DNA of 64,000 bases from Hypericum androsaemum (GCA_963995505.1 OZ023197.1:10848475-10912474); one strand, 5' to 3'. Positions 36,522 to 49,270 are shown, counted from the stretch's first letter. Made by a program: numbers and translations. Notes: generated by a model not told the origin, from the sequence alone.

Positions 36522-39110
36522 CGTTCTTTAATCAACAGCAATATTCTTGGCAGAAGAGATTCCAAAAACCATTAACTCGTCATTTAGTTGATTGCTAGTG
36601 AAAAAAATATATAATTGGTTATACATATCAAATATATGTTAGGTATTGTACAAGAGTAAAGTATAAGATATTGTTGAGGTACAAAAATACTGCTTCCACT
36701 GCAACAGATATTATACTAATTAATTATAATATTATATACCAGTCATATTATATAAATATTATACGATATTACAATAATTTGGTAATTAGTTTTAAAATTT
36801 TCCTTGTTCTTTGAAGTTCTTCCAAAATTAAAGGTGTCGCCTTATTCTATTTAATTAATAATTTGTCTATGCATTCCCTGTATCTTTCAAAGGAATTCTT
36901 ATTTACATAATAGAAATCATATGTAAAAAAACTTGTCGTAATTTTACTCATCCCATGAAAAGTAAGTTATTCATATTTTTTGGATCAGAAAAATCAAAGT
37001 TGATCAAATACCAATCCAATTACCTATCAACTCAAAATTAAAGAGCATCTAGAAGATATCTAAAATCATCTCCTCGTCATTTAATATGCAAGTCCACACC
37101 AAACAATTACTAGAGCAGTAATGAATTTTTTAACAAATTATCTTTCTGGACTAAAAAAGACAATTATTTTTAATTATCCTAAAATCAAGCTCAATTATTT
37201 AATCAACTTTTTTAACAACCTTTTTTATTAATTGCAAGATTATATACTTTAAATATTTATTGTACCATAATAACATTAGACTAATAGAGTGACCCTATTT
37301 GTCGACATGTTACTTGTTAATTGGTATGTAGAGAAAACATAAAAATTTTCGACTTGTTTATAGAAAAAGAAAGAATATATGACAAATATACTAAAATAGA
37401 AAAAAAAATAAAACAGAAAGAGATATAATATATAAGAAAATGCAATAAAGTAATAAATATGTCCTAGGACAAACATCTCAGGCCCATAATAATTCTAGGA
37501 CAAGATTTTGAGGTAGCAAGCATAATCTAGGATGGAAAATATAGTCCATTCACACCAGAGATCAAACATGAGAGGTGCAGGAAAATTGCAATGTCACATC
37601 ATAAGAGCACAATTTTCATCGCGACGACGGCCGACATAATCCCAGAATGGACAACCGCGATTTGCATGAGACGACGACTTCCTTATTGGAAACGGACAAA
37701 TGATAAGTATGTCGGCAACGTCACCTTTTGGCTTTTTTTTAGATTGTGTTTTTTTTTTCCTAAAACGAGTGCCTAAATGATTAAATATTTATCACCGGCG
37801 TGCAAGTTTTTTGGCCAACTTGCACAACACTTGAGCAACAGAAGTCTCTTGGGTTACTATTTAAACAACTTTTTGGAAAAACAAATCCTAAGTGTAATTT
37901 AAAACTGAAAAACAAATCAAGCTAGATTAAAATTAAAAAGATTTGCATATTCTTTTCCTGCCAAACACAATTTAAAATGGCCAAAAGACCATTAAGTTTA
38001 CCAAAAAATTACTACATTATCATATGTAAAAAACTCTCATTACCCAACCCGTCCATCTCTCCCAAGGCCATGGAAATTATTTACCATATACATCCCTTAC
38101 CCAATCTAAAAAAATAACATATAAATGTCTTGCATTTATGAATTATATAAATAATTAAAATTTTATGTTTAAAAATTATAAAAATATCTTGCATTTAATA
38201 CAACGGTCAAACTCTGCATACTCTATAGACTCCGCGGATCTTGAGAGTAGGAATATAGATCTAATAATGATTTTTTCAAGGATATAATATAAACCCAACT
38301 CATAAACTAGGATGTGGGTAGGTCCTACCTGTATATCCTACCCGATCATATCCATCGTCATCCCTATACATGAGGAACCTGAGCATAATTTTCCGTAAGT
38401 TTTTTTTCTTATTTTGCTTATTGAAAAATAATTTTGATAAATTACTATAATATAGTAATATCAGATACATGCCTACTCCACATCGCCAATTGAAAGGTCC
38501 GGATATCATGATGTTATAAAAAACAATATGGAGAATGCAGATTGTGTATGTATATATATATAGACAAATACGTTATTAAGTTGGCAATTTAAAAAAATCA
38601 TTAAAAAATTTGTAATTACTGACTAAGCTGTGGAATCATCACCTGGAAAGCAGGTATAACTGTTTTCTTTCGGACAAGTAGCTAATATATGCGTAGGCAA
38701 TTCAAGAAAATAAATATTTGACTAATTAGTGAAATAACAAAATGTAGTGAGAAAGATAATTCGTACAAAAATATTAATATATTAATATAGTACTTATATG
38801 AAACCAAAAACCTATAATATGGTGGCGGTGAAGTCTTTGAAGGGCTTTCGTAGAGTTGTTCTCCTCTTATCAAAATAAGGAGGAAAATAGAAGGAGATGA
38901 CTGTTGCACAGTTGATGGGCTTTAGTTAAAACAAGCCCAAGCAGAGAAGTCCACGAAGAAAGAAAAAGATATACGACAGCCCAAAATGGAGATAAAAAGT
39001 AAAGCAGTGATTGAAACGAAATTGGACGAGTTTGAGAAAAATGGATTACGCGTCCAATGAAGAATTTAGTTCGTAACATAAATGTACCAAAAGAAAACAT
39101 TTACGACTGT
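36300..39110. repeat. Segmental duplication, copy B (partner at 3.2-5.6 and 10.8-11.0 kb)
   Basis: Collinear with copy A after removal of insertions. The three insertion points of copy A are uninterrupted here, at about 37793, 38445 and 38945. Part of the same sequence (from ggtccacgaagaaagg) recurs at 48790-48930. There are no genes. Extra AT-rich DNA at 36400-37260 has no counterpart in copy A. Confidence 0.8.
36457..36518. repeat. (TA)n microsatellite, about 31 repeats
   Basis: Uninterrupted alternating TA. It is in AT-rich DNA about 330 bp upstream of the start of receptor kinase 2. Confidence 0.95.
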
Positions 39111-39111
39111 A

Positions 39112-39810
39112 AGAGCCATAGTTTTAAAAATGTGGTCTGATCGGTTAGACCACGAATCGTCCAAGAAAGCAGTATCATTTTTCAGTATTTTTACTGTCTT
39201 CAGTCGGACTGCCGAAAATCTGGTCGGACTGGGTATTTCGCACTGATTTTTTTGACTCAGATCGTCCTGTCCAGGGGCGGAGGGAGGTTTCATGTTGTGG
39301 GGGCAATTGCCCCCACTTAATTTCTTTTTTGTTTGATAACTAGGTATATTTTTTAATGTATGTCCCCACTAAAATTAGAAATTGACCCATTAAAAAATTA
39401 ATCAACCTAAAAATTAAAACCAGAATGGTCCATTATCAACTTATCATATGCTAGTCGAGCCCAAAAAATTATATTGCCCCCACTCCCTAAATTTTCTGGC
39501 TCCGCCCCTGGTCCTGTCTCACTGGATCTTATCCAAATCAGCAAAAATTAAAACAAAAAGTCGTATCATATGCCTGATTTCTCTACATCAACAAAAAAAG
39601 ATTTTAAATGTTATAAATTGGTTGATATTTATGAAATGTGGATTTTGAATCCTATATTTTGACTATTTGTTCTACATATTATTCGAATAATAGTAAAAAA
39701 TTAATAACAATTATCCAGTCTGACCTACGGTTCTACCAGTCAGACCGGATGAACCAGAGGACGGACCAAATCTGGGTCGTACTAAAATTCGTATTTTAAA
39801 ACTATGGTAA
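39112..39810. mobile_element. TIR element with nested hAT MITE
   Basis: The outer ends, CCATAGTTTTAAAA near 39117 and its complement near 39795, are inverted. Sequences next to them (ggtctgatcggttagacc, and cagtctgacctacggttc on the right) are also related. Copy A at about 10960 lacks the insertion after gactgtaa. A clear target duplication for the outer element was not found. The insert at 39272-39510 is nested inside it. Confidence 0.65.
39272..39510. mobile_element. hAT MITE, 239 bp, nested
   Basis: The inverted ends CAGGGGCGGAG and CTCCGCCCCTG are flanked by a perfect 8-bp duplication, gtcctgtc (39264-39271 and 39511-39518). It is the same family as 3726-3954. It inserted after the outer element, because it splits it. 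Confidence 0.9.
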
Positions 39811-40100
39811 AAATATATTTTTTATCACCAGTTGATTTAAGCGTCGTCCTGGTGTTTCACTATTTTTGGTCTGACTATGTACATGACATTAGTGCAATTA
39901 ATTAGCCCATGAAATATGGGCTTTTCTGTGAGCTCAAGTCAAGCCCAGCCCAATCACCTAAAGGAAAAGGAGAAATTTCCTAATTGTTCCTTAAACTCTG
40001 AAAAGCCACCAGCTAAATATGAGGAAGAAAGGCCATAAATAATCAGGGAAAAAGATTCGTGATTGGTGAAGAAAGGATTAAGGAGAAGTAGGGGTAGAGA

Positions 40101-40290
40101 TGACTGGGAGAGACGACTTCGACTTGGACGCGCCTGAGGAATTCACGTTGCTGCACGTTCGTCGGAAAAATTCGGAACTCCAATTCTCTCTCTTACTCGG
40201 CTGAAATTGATTTTTTTTAATGATCAGGGTATTTTGCTCGATGATGAGATTAGAAAAGCTCAGAAGAAAAAAAAAACTCGATAATTTCTC
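40101..40290 (+). pseudogene. 5' fragment of a small acidic-start gene (DAPEEF), copy 1
   Basis: ATG 40101 opens a short frame, MTGRDDFDLDAPEEF. After a gap, a GATCAG acceptor is followed by GILLDDEIRKAQKKK. Together these resemble the acidic start and the following charged helix of a small nuclear or nucleolar plant protein, but I cannot name the family with confidence. Downstream exons are not seen. A second copy lies at 49079-49270. Confidence 0.4.
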
Positions 40291-40717
40291 CTCTATTTCC
40301 TTCTACGGACTCTCTCTATATCTCAATCCTTATGATGCAATGAAGTGTGTATATTTACTTGTGGTGGTGAATGTTTTGACAAACTCCCTTTCAATTTTTA
40401 TCAGATTAATCCGTGGGGCGCAGCTTCCAAAGGAGTGGTTCCTTTGAGAATGCTATGTACTTTCCCAATGTTTTCTAGTTTGTGACTTGGCTTCTATTTT
40501 CCTCTCTTTCGCTCGTCACCTTAACGAGCCTTACCCTACCGAAAGATTAAAGAAATATTTTTTATGTTAGAATTGTCGTCGAAATTAGTTATATATGATA
40601 TACTTGTTGAAAAATTATCCATCATTTTTTCTTATTTATGAGTTATGCTCACCCACCAAATTAAGTTATTATACTCCTATGTTTATTGTTTATCTTTTTT
40701 TTGATGTTTTTTTTCTT

Positions 40718-41825
40718 GGGAAAATTACACTCAGGTCCCTGGATTATAGTTTTATCACTCGCAGGTCCCTGTATTTCAGAAATAGTGTGTGAGGTCCCTG
40801 CTTTTTAAGTAATATTGGTCTGAGGTCCCTAGTCACCGGATCGGAGATTTTCTCTGGCGGACAGCCTTCTGAAAAGACGAAAATATCCCTCTGAACAAAA
40901 AATAAAAAAAGTCTTCATCTTCAACCTTGGTTCCATATTTGAACATCAAGAACGGACATAAAAACAACCCAAAAATTAATGGAACCAAGATTAATCGAAC
41001 CAAAGAAGAAATCAAAACAGATTAAATCCAACTCATAGAAGAACTCTAAAATCCCCAATTCGTAGAAGAATCGGCTTGGTTCGATTTTAGGGTTCAAACC
41101 AACACAAAGTTCTACGTGCCCAGATGACCCAATTAACGATCCGACGAAGGAATCTAACAATCCGGCAACTTCTCTCCCGAATTTTGACCGAGACGCCGTC
41201 GTCTCGCACCTAATCGAGACGATCTCCACCGAATCGTTCCTCTCCAAGAAGTACAGCATCGTCCCCCACGAGGAGGCCGCCGATGCCACCTGCTGCATCT
41301 AGGAGGAGGAGGCCGTCGACACCGCCCACCGCATCGAGGAGGAGGCCGCATCCGCACCCACGGACGTCAACGACGGGATCGAGATCCTCCAGGTGTACTC
41401 TAAAGAGCTGGTCTTCGCGAGAGGCTTCATTGGAGGTAGGGGACGAGGGTACAGTTAGTATTCAAAAATCCAGAAGACCGAGGAAGATTAAAGATTTCTG
41501 GTTTGGTTATTTTGCGTGTTTTTTATATTTCAATTGAATTTTCTTTGTGTTTTTTGGTGTTCTTGTTCATGGTGTTCGTTTGGTTCGTTTTGGGTTTGTT
41601 TCTGGGTTCGGTTGAATGTTCTTGAGGTTGAAGATTATGAGTTTTGACCAGAGGGGTATTTTCTTCTTTCCAGACGGCTCTCCGCCGGAGAAAAGCTCTG
41701 ATCCGGTGACTAGGGATTTCAGACCAATATTTTTTTAAAAGTAGGGACCTCATACACTATTTTTGAAAGCCAGGGACCTGTGATTAATAAAATTATAAAC
41801 CAGGGACCTGAGGGTAATTTTTTCC
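40718..41825 (+). mobile_element. Pack-MULE carrying a WPP-domain fragment
   Basis: The element is 1108 bp, with inverted ends of about 170 bp (40718-40890 and 41652-41825; the motif caggtccctg occurs near both tips). A 9-bp duplication, ttttttctt, flanks it (40709-40717 and 41826-41834). Two related modules at about 50075 and 51990 read across the insertion point without it, giving empty sites. There is no transposase. The interior is GC-rich gene-derived sequence (41177-41412), unlike its AT-rich surroundings. Confidence 0.9.
41177..41412 (+). pseudogene. Captured WPP-domain (MAF1-like) fragment
   Basis: The plus strand reads FDRDAVVSHLIETISTESFL, SKKYSIVPHEEAADA, then after an in-frame TAG at 41300-41302 HRIEEEAASAPTDVNDGIEI and LQVYSKEL. 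This is the core of a WPP domain as found in plant MFP1-attachment-factor proteins, which sit at the nuclear envelope; RanGAP and WIT proteins share the domain. The tryptophan-proline-proline motif itself is not present. The charged stretch EEAAD...IEEEA appears internally doubled. With the stop and no start codon it is not functional, though it could be transcribed. Confidence 0.75.
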
Positions 41826-42849
41826 TTTTTTCTTTCAACATAAATAGTATTTTATTGTAAGAAAATTAATTCTTTTTTTATATTTTCTTTGATTTTCAAA
41901 ATTAATCAACTTAAATTTTTTCTATCTTTAAGTTGCATACTAAAAGAAAGTGGTTTATTTCAATTTCCACATAAAACTTTTCAATATACTAGGCGAAGAA
42001 AAAAATTGATCTCCAAAGCTTTCTCTTGATTAATTTTAACAATTTGTAATGGGACATTCATATATTAAATTTTGATTTACATACAATCGAAAATATTTTT
42101 TGTAAACACCTAAATACCTTAAACAAGAGATATTTATGTTAGTATGCATTTAAAGTTTTTTAACAAAAAAAGATCTCTAATGAAATTTAAATCTATTGAA
42201 TCTTTTTATGTTGTTTTATTGTGTTTTTTTTTCTTTTATAATATTTTCCTAACCATGATTTTTTTTGTCAACACACATTTGTCCAAAAATGAAATTCTAT
42301 CACTAGAAAATTTTCTTGATCAGAAAATGGAAAGAATGTGACATCATTTTCGGTTCGTTTTTAAAACATTCACGATTTGTTTAGGCTTGGAACCCCCCTT
42401 CTCGGCTAGTTATTGTCGATCCGGTCCACACGCTTGTTGGACCTTTTTCCAGAAAAATGAAGCTACCACGATTTGCATTAGACGATGACGATTTCCTGGG
42501 TGGAAAGTGATAAATAAGTATGCGTCAACGTTACTTTGTGGCTATTCTTTATAGTTGCGTTCACATCACGTTTGAAAATGTATATTTGATAAGGAATGGG
42601 CTTTATCCTATCCTCCGGAACATGCTCCGATTTTCCAACTTGATAGAAGTTTTTAAGAAACCTTGCCAGACCATAATTGGTAACATAAATTGATTTTCCT
42701 GCATATGAACATAACATTTCACAAACAGATCAAGCCAAATAAATTAAATCGCGACATGGCAGCACTTCTAAGTCAAATCGTTTATTAAGCTACTTGGGCA
42801 GAAATTTCATTGTCTGGAACTATGAGTAACTGCGTCTTGCATAGGTTGC

Positions 42850-45800
42850 CTAGCGCCTGCTTTCACTCAACTGCGCACTGAGAAAAGTATCCTTGACCTT
42901 GTGAAGTTTCCTAAGAACATCTCCGAGGTTTGCCCGTTGGCTAGGTAATTCTTCCGAGCAGGAAACTCCAATCTCCAGAATAGATATCAAACAACTCATC
43001 TCATGATGCGGTCTCATCTTCTTATTGATGGTTGTTCCGTATCCTGCAGGCTCTAGTCCCTGCTGGCCTTCCTCTTCTTCTCTCGCTGGTGGAGTTGATG
43101 AACTTGAAGCTGCTTGTGTTTCATCAACATCTCTTAGAGAAAGAATTGGATCTGCAACTTGCATCACTCTTTCTGGTAAATCCTCCTTGACAAAATCGAC
43201 AAGATTTAACCCGTCTGTGAACATGTCATCGGTTGGCCGCCTTCCGGAGAACATCTCCAATAGCAGGATCCCATAACTGTAGATATCACTTTCTTTTGAA
43301 GCAGCAGCGCCTAATCCATGTTCTACAACAGCACAAGAGTTCGCATCAACATCAAGTGTGACTCTAATCAAAACATAAATTAATTGAATTTTGAATCTGT
43401 TTAGTTTTGCTCATATTGTTGAAGGCTAATTTTATGTGTAACTGTTGATCACCCGGATATATATGAAACAAAGCAAATCGATAAACATTAGGTATTGAAC
43501 GAATTTTGCATATACCTGGTGCAACATATCCAATTGTTCCTTGTATGCCTCGTGTGCTGGTTTGGCTCGGCAATGAACATTGTGATGTTGATAGGAACTT
43601 AGCAAGTCCGAAATCCCCAATATGTGCAACCATGTCGTCGTCAAGAAGAACATTGCTAGGCTTCAAGTCGCGATGAATGATCGGTACTTCGCAGAAGTCA
43701 TGAAGATAATGCAACGCTGAACCCACGTCAATTGCTATGCTTAGTCTTTGTTGTATGTCTAACCTCTTTGGTTGATTAGATTCTGAGTGTAGCCAAGTCT
43801 CCAGGCTTCCGTTGGACATAAACTCAAAGATGAGAGCTTTAAAGTCATTGCCTTGGTAGTCCAAGCTGGAACAATAGGTTATGAGCTTGACCAGATTTCT
43901 ATGCCGAATGTTCCTCAATGCATTACATTCGGCTGTATGCTTTTGCAGACTCCTTGACATTGAAGGTTAAGAACTTTGACTGCCACTGGTCTTTCGACTT
44001 GGTCGAGGAGCCCTTTATACACAGAGCCAAAACTACCATATCCCAATAAATTTTGAGAAGAGAACCCACCAGTTGCCTCATGTAAACTCTTGTAAGAAAC
44101 TGTGATGTGGGGTTCATGACCAAAGGTTGAGAGAGGTAGCTTCGGTTTTGATTTTTTCTTCTTGAAGAGAAGTATAAGGACTGCTACTAGACCCGCAAAC
44201 AGCAACAGACAGCCAATTATGATCAACAGCTTGGGGATGGCAACCTTTCCTTTCTTCGATCGTTCGGCTGGACATTTCGGCAAATGAAGTTCCGGGATGC
44301 CACCACAAAGCCTATCGTTTCCCGCCAAGAACACTGCACTTGCATTACCAAAGACGCCTCCTGTTGGCACCTCTCCCTCAAGATTGTTGAAAGAGATGTT
44401 TAAATGCCACAAGTACGTCAGATTCTGCATTACTCTTGGAATATTTCCTGTTAGATTGTTTCGTGAAAGATCCAGAATCTGTAGTCCCTTCAACGAGGCC
44501 ATAGCTTCAGGGATCATTCCTTGGAAGGAATTTTCTTGCATATAGACTTCTTCCAAGCTCAGACAACTTCTAATGGTTGAAGGAATCTCACCGGACAGCA
44601 TGTTGTTAGAGATATTCAATACATTAATAGCTGTGAGCTTTCCTATTGTTTGAGGTAGGCTTCCTGATAATTGATTAATGGAAAGTCCAAAGTACTGCGA
44701 TAATGAAGAAATGTTTAGAATCTCCTCTGGTACATGTCCTGTGAGATTATTCAAGTCAACCCTGAGGTAATTAAGATTTTGACACTTCCCAATTGATGGA
44801 GGAATTGACCCTTCTAGGTTGTTGGCAGAAAAGTCGAGAACTGACAGTTGACTTAGGTTGCCTATGGAGAATGGTATTCTACCTGATAACCTGTTCCGGT
44901 TTAGGACTAGAGCTTGAAGTTTCTGCAACTTCCCGATGTTGGACGGGATCACACCAGTAAAAAGGTTATGCTCGAGGCCTAGCGAAATCAAGCTTGTTAG
45001 ATTCTCTAAACAGGGAGGAATTCTACCAGATATTTGATTGCTTCCAGCTTCTAATTTGCTGAGGTGGGTTGAAAAATTAGCTACGGAATCAGGAAAAAAA
45101 CCTCCAAGATTGTTATGAGTAATGTCTAGCACTTCAAGTCTTCTACAGCTTGTTAAAGATGCTAAAAAGTTGAGATCATTGCTGGAATTTCTTCCCAGAT
45201 TATTGCTTCCAATGCTCAACCACCACATATTCGAAAGATCTTCCAAGTTAGAAGGAAGTGGTCCAACAAAATTGTTACTAGATATATCAAATTCTTGCAG
45301 TTGAGAGGAATTAGTTAATGAGCTCGGAATTTTACCAGAGAGTTGATTTCCCCCAAATTCAGCAATCCTGAGGTTCGGAAGATTGAAGCCTTTGTCAGGA
45401 AGCCCTCCATAAAGTTTGTTATCACTGAATGACAAGACCTCAATTGAAGAGATGTTGAATAGAAATGGAGGGATGACTCCTGGAAGATTATTGACACCAA
45501 CTGAGAAAAAAGTCAAGTTTTGTAGTCTACTCATCTCAATTGGAATCTTTCCCACCAGATTATTATATGCCAATGAAACTTGTTGTAGTGATGTAAGGTT
45601 GCCAAGAGATGATGGAATCATTCCTGTCAGGTTGTTTGCGCCAAGTCCGAGTGTCAGCAGCTTCACCAAGGAACCTAGCTGATGCGGGATCTTCCCTCTG
45701 AGGTTATTCCTTTGTAAAACCATCTTCTCGAGGTTGGAGCACGAGGTCAGGTTGACAGGTATTTCGCCTCCCAACATGTTGTTGTCAAGCCAGAGATGTT

Positions 45801-46218
45801 GCAGGCGGAATAACTTGCCCACTTGTGGAGGAATTGCACCGCGGAAGCTATTGTTTTTTAGGCTGAGGTATCTCAGAAAGCTCAAGTTTCCGATGTGGGG
45901 CGAAATCGTTCCTGACAACTTCTGCCCTTCAAGGATCAAGGACGCCACCCTCCGGTGGCGCTTGTTGCAAGTGACTCCATTCCAGTTGCAATGAGGGACG
46001 GAATCATTCCATGAGCTCAGAATTGCCAGAGGATCTGTTGTTACACTATCTTTGAAATGCAACAGAGCGAGTCTATCGGTCTCATTTCCGAGGGAACTCG
46101 ATTGCACCGTTTGAAAATAGATGGAACTAACAAGAACCACATGTAGTAGTTGAGATGAGCATAAGCTTAGAGTACACAACTTCATTGTGATCAGAAGAGA
46201 GTTTGGTAGATTGAGCAA
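42850..46218 (-). pseudogene. LRR receptor-like kinase 3, frameshifted in the kinase domain
   Basis: Exons 43516-46218 and 42850-43322 correspond to those of the two intact neighbours. The extracellular part is complete: signal peptide (M1, or M12 at 46185), LRR cap with CNWNGVTC, about 20 LRRs, membrane segment IIGCLLLFAGLVAVLILLF. The glycine loop GYGSFGSVYKG and VAVK are also intact. A one-base loss near 43935, just after the VAVK lysine, shifts the frame and stops at 43915. The rest of the kinase, including IIHRDLKPSN, GDFGLAKF and GYVAPEHG, is readable only in another frame. A premature TAG also removes the last nine or so residues relative to the paralogs. A truncated membrane receptor without kinase could still be made, but decay is the simpler reading. 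Confidence 0.85.
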
Positions 46219-47298
46219 GTTTAAAAGTTGATGGCAATGAGCTTAATGGCACCGAATACGGCCTATAAATATATTGTTATTTTTCCCAGAAGACCAAGAC
46301 TTTGGATTAGTATACATGGCCATGGACGATAGTGTTATATTTAATCAAATTGTAATTTTTCGTGAAATCCTAAGAGTGATATTATATTTAATTATTTTCC
46401 CGGAAGACCAAGACTTTTTGATCGTTATGCATGGCTAAGTTTCTGTCTGTTGTTCTTTTCGATGTCGTCTGCACACTAACTGGAATTATTTTCTCAGGAG
46501 ACCGAGACTTTTGATCTATGTGCATTATGATGTTACTGCAAAATGTATTAGTTCATCGAATCTTACGAATGTGAAACTGACAAAATCGTCTTCAATTATA
46601 GGTTCTTATACTAGAGGTTAAAAAAACAGCATTGATTACTGCCATGGAGAATTTTCATTCCTAGTACAACTTCTTATTTCTATGATGTTAGTAGAAAAAA
46701 TTGGAAATTTTAATAGAAAACGACAAAAAGTCGACTCAGGACTATTAAAATACTTAAATTTCAATAGGCTAAGGTAGACTAATGTCAGAAATGCTGACGG
46801 TACTTGGTGTTTTTCAAACTGATTATACCAGCGGCAATAATCGAATTTCATTGGAAATTGAAGGGTTGAGAAGTTGACCACGTTACACGTTAATACGTGC
46901 CTATTCTTGATTACTGGAATACGGATTCATGGTAAAAATAACGTAAATGTTGGTTGGAACCTTCATTTATATTTTTATTTGTTTGGTGTTTTAATTTAAC
47001 TAAAATGTCTAATGTTTGAATAAAATTATTGAGAATGTAATAACGTTAAATATTTTTTGCTACAATTTAAAATTATTATTTGAGTTAAATTTAAATTAGT
47101 CGGTTTTGTTAATACCACATAATATCAAACCAAAAAATTTATACTTTTCTTCGAAATTCACTCCTTCATTCTACCTGTCTATTCCTTGGGGAATCTTATA
47201 GTTGCAGGTACAGGTCATTGTCGACGGGTTAAAAATAATGAATATGTCGCTCTATTCCTGCAATATTCTTTTCTGGTAAGTTGAAATGTTAATGTACA
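46219..47298. other. Intergenic, imperfect repeats only
   Basis: Three imperfect copies of a roughly 120-bp pattern containing ttttcccagaagaccaagac occur near 46275, 46395 and 46490, just upstream of receptor kinase 3. No gene is supported. Confidence 0.5.
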
Positions 47299-47379
47299 GT
47301 GGGAATATCCCAAGTTGATGAGAAAAAATATTACAGGGGGAACCGATCTTTTATATTTAAAAAAATCATAGATGATGTT

Positions 47380-47595
47380 CTAACTTTTCGACATCAGATT
47401 AATCTATTACCCTTAAATAAATCACAGGAAAAACCTTGTGCAGTTACCAATACGACTCAAGGGATTGGACTTCAATCGATTCTACTTCTAACTTTTCGAC
47501 ATCAAATTAATCTATTACCCTTTAATAAATCACAGGAAAAACCTTGTGCAGTAACCAATACGACTCAAGGAATTGGACTTCAATCCATTCTACCA
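47380..47595 (+). repeat. 108-bp tandem duplication with open frame
   Basis: Units 47380-47487 and 47488-47595 differ at only a few bases. The period is a multiple of three, and both units stay open in one frame (LTFRHQINLLP, KSQEKPCAVTNTTQGIGLQS). A 100-residue frame covers both, but there is no family I recognise. Confidence 0.85.
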
Positions 47596-47601
47596 ACTTA
47601 A

Positions 47602-49078
47602 TGATTTTTTTTTGAAAGTTAGATTGTATGACTTGATGAATTGTTGTTCACCGAAACTTCATGACCAGCCCACAATGTTTTACAGGAAAGCAATAACAAG
47701 ATCCCTTTCAAACTTAGGTATAAATTGTTAGCATTAGTGTACATTGGAAATTGGTTGGTAGACCTACTACACTACCAAAAGTTTGTACAGATTTTGACCC
47801 TGCTAACATGTCGGAACACAAAAATTGTGCTAGCATCAAAAGGTCATAGGTCAACTCCTCTAATATAATATTAAAATTTACATATTCAACCAAAAATATT
47901 TTAACGAGTCACTTTCTAAGACCTTAAAAAAGAGGGTAAGGATTCTCGGGATCTTGACCGGGTCTAGACCCTGATTCTTATTTTTTAAAATGATAAGAGC
48001 ATGAATATAAATCTTTAGATCAATCCTACTAGATTTTTTTAAAATAATATCAAATTAATATATATGTATATTATTTGAATTTTTTAATGAATGAAATAAT
48101 AGTATTCACATTTTTGAGTTTATTTTTTATTCGTGAATAATCAAATGGCTGATTATTTTTATAAAAATAACTGATTTTTAATAAGGAAGGCACCAAATTT
48201 CCTGAACACTCTTTTCACCTACTAAAGAGCAGACTTCCAAATGAACAAATTTAAACTCAAAAATTATGGATTTCGGAGTCTCCAAGAATGAGGGGCAAAG
48301 GTATTGTTCTTGCTCTTCATAAAAGATTAAAGAGGATAATTGATATTCAACAAAGATATTAGAGGTCAAGTGACAGATCGCTAGTGACACAAACTTGTGA
48401 CGAAGATGTAACTAAACCACATTGTACAACAGAAACAAAACTCCAAAAATGGCATCATCAGAAGCGTTTTTCTAGTGCTATGCTAAAATGGTAATTGCAC
48501 AGGATGGAAATACCACGAACAACCCGAAAAATGATATGAGAACTGAGATTTGGTCCAAGTGATAACTAACCCGCAAGCAAACGCATCAGTAGATTCCAGG
48601 GACTATACGGTAACGAACCTTCTCGCAATACAGCTTCCAGTACTTCCCATACCTGCAAACAAGATATGTAAGATAGTTTGCTCAACTAGGTGAAATGGTT
48701 TTTACGCACAGTTCCGCAAGAAAAAGGCATTCTCCGGAATGTTTTCGTTGAACTTTTTTTTTCTTGAAAGGGAATGTTCACGTTAAACTCGTAGTGCCTG
48801 CAGAGAGGTCCACGAAGAAAGGAAAAGATACACGACAGACCAAAATGGAGATAAAAAGAACAGCAATCATTGAAACGAAATTGGACGAGTTTGAGAGAAA
48901 TGGATCACGCGTCCAGTGAAGAATTTAGTTAGCAACATATATGTATCAAGTTATATGTTGTACTTTTTTTTGATAAGTTAGTTATATGTTGTACTTAACT
49001 TTGGAGTAATGAATTTATTCTACCAGGGAAAAAGATTCGTGATTGGTGAAGAAATGATAAAGGAGAAGTAGGGGTAGA
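47602..49078. other. Intergenic with dispersed repeat pieces
   Basis: It includes a piece of the dispersed family seen at 12480-12960 (near 47940-48180) and a short third copy of the segmental repeat (48790-48930). I see no gene. Confidence 0.5.
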
Positions 49079-49270
49079 GATAACTGGGAGAGACGACTTC
49101 GACTCGGACGCGCCCGAGGAATTTCACGTTGCAGCACCTTCGCCGGAAAAATTTGAAACCCCAATTCTCTCTCTTACTCGGCTAAAATTGATTTTTTTTT
49201 TTTAATGATCAGGGGATTTTGCTCGATGAGGAGATTAGAAACGCTCGGAAGAAAGAAAAAAACTCGGTAA
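49079..49270 (+). pseudogene. 5' fragment of a small acidic-start gene (DAPEEF), copy 2
   Basis: This corresponds to 40101-40290. The start codon position reads ATA, so initiation is lost. GRDDFDSDAPEEF and, after the intron-like gap, GILLDEEIRNARKKEK are kept. The second copy shows the SDAPEEF form, suggesting this version is closer to the parent gene. Confidence 0.4.

Noticed and set aside
41154..41357. Arg/Pro-rich minus-strand frame in Pack-MULE 2
   Set aside because: Shadow of the captured WPP-domain sequence.
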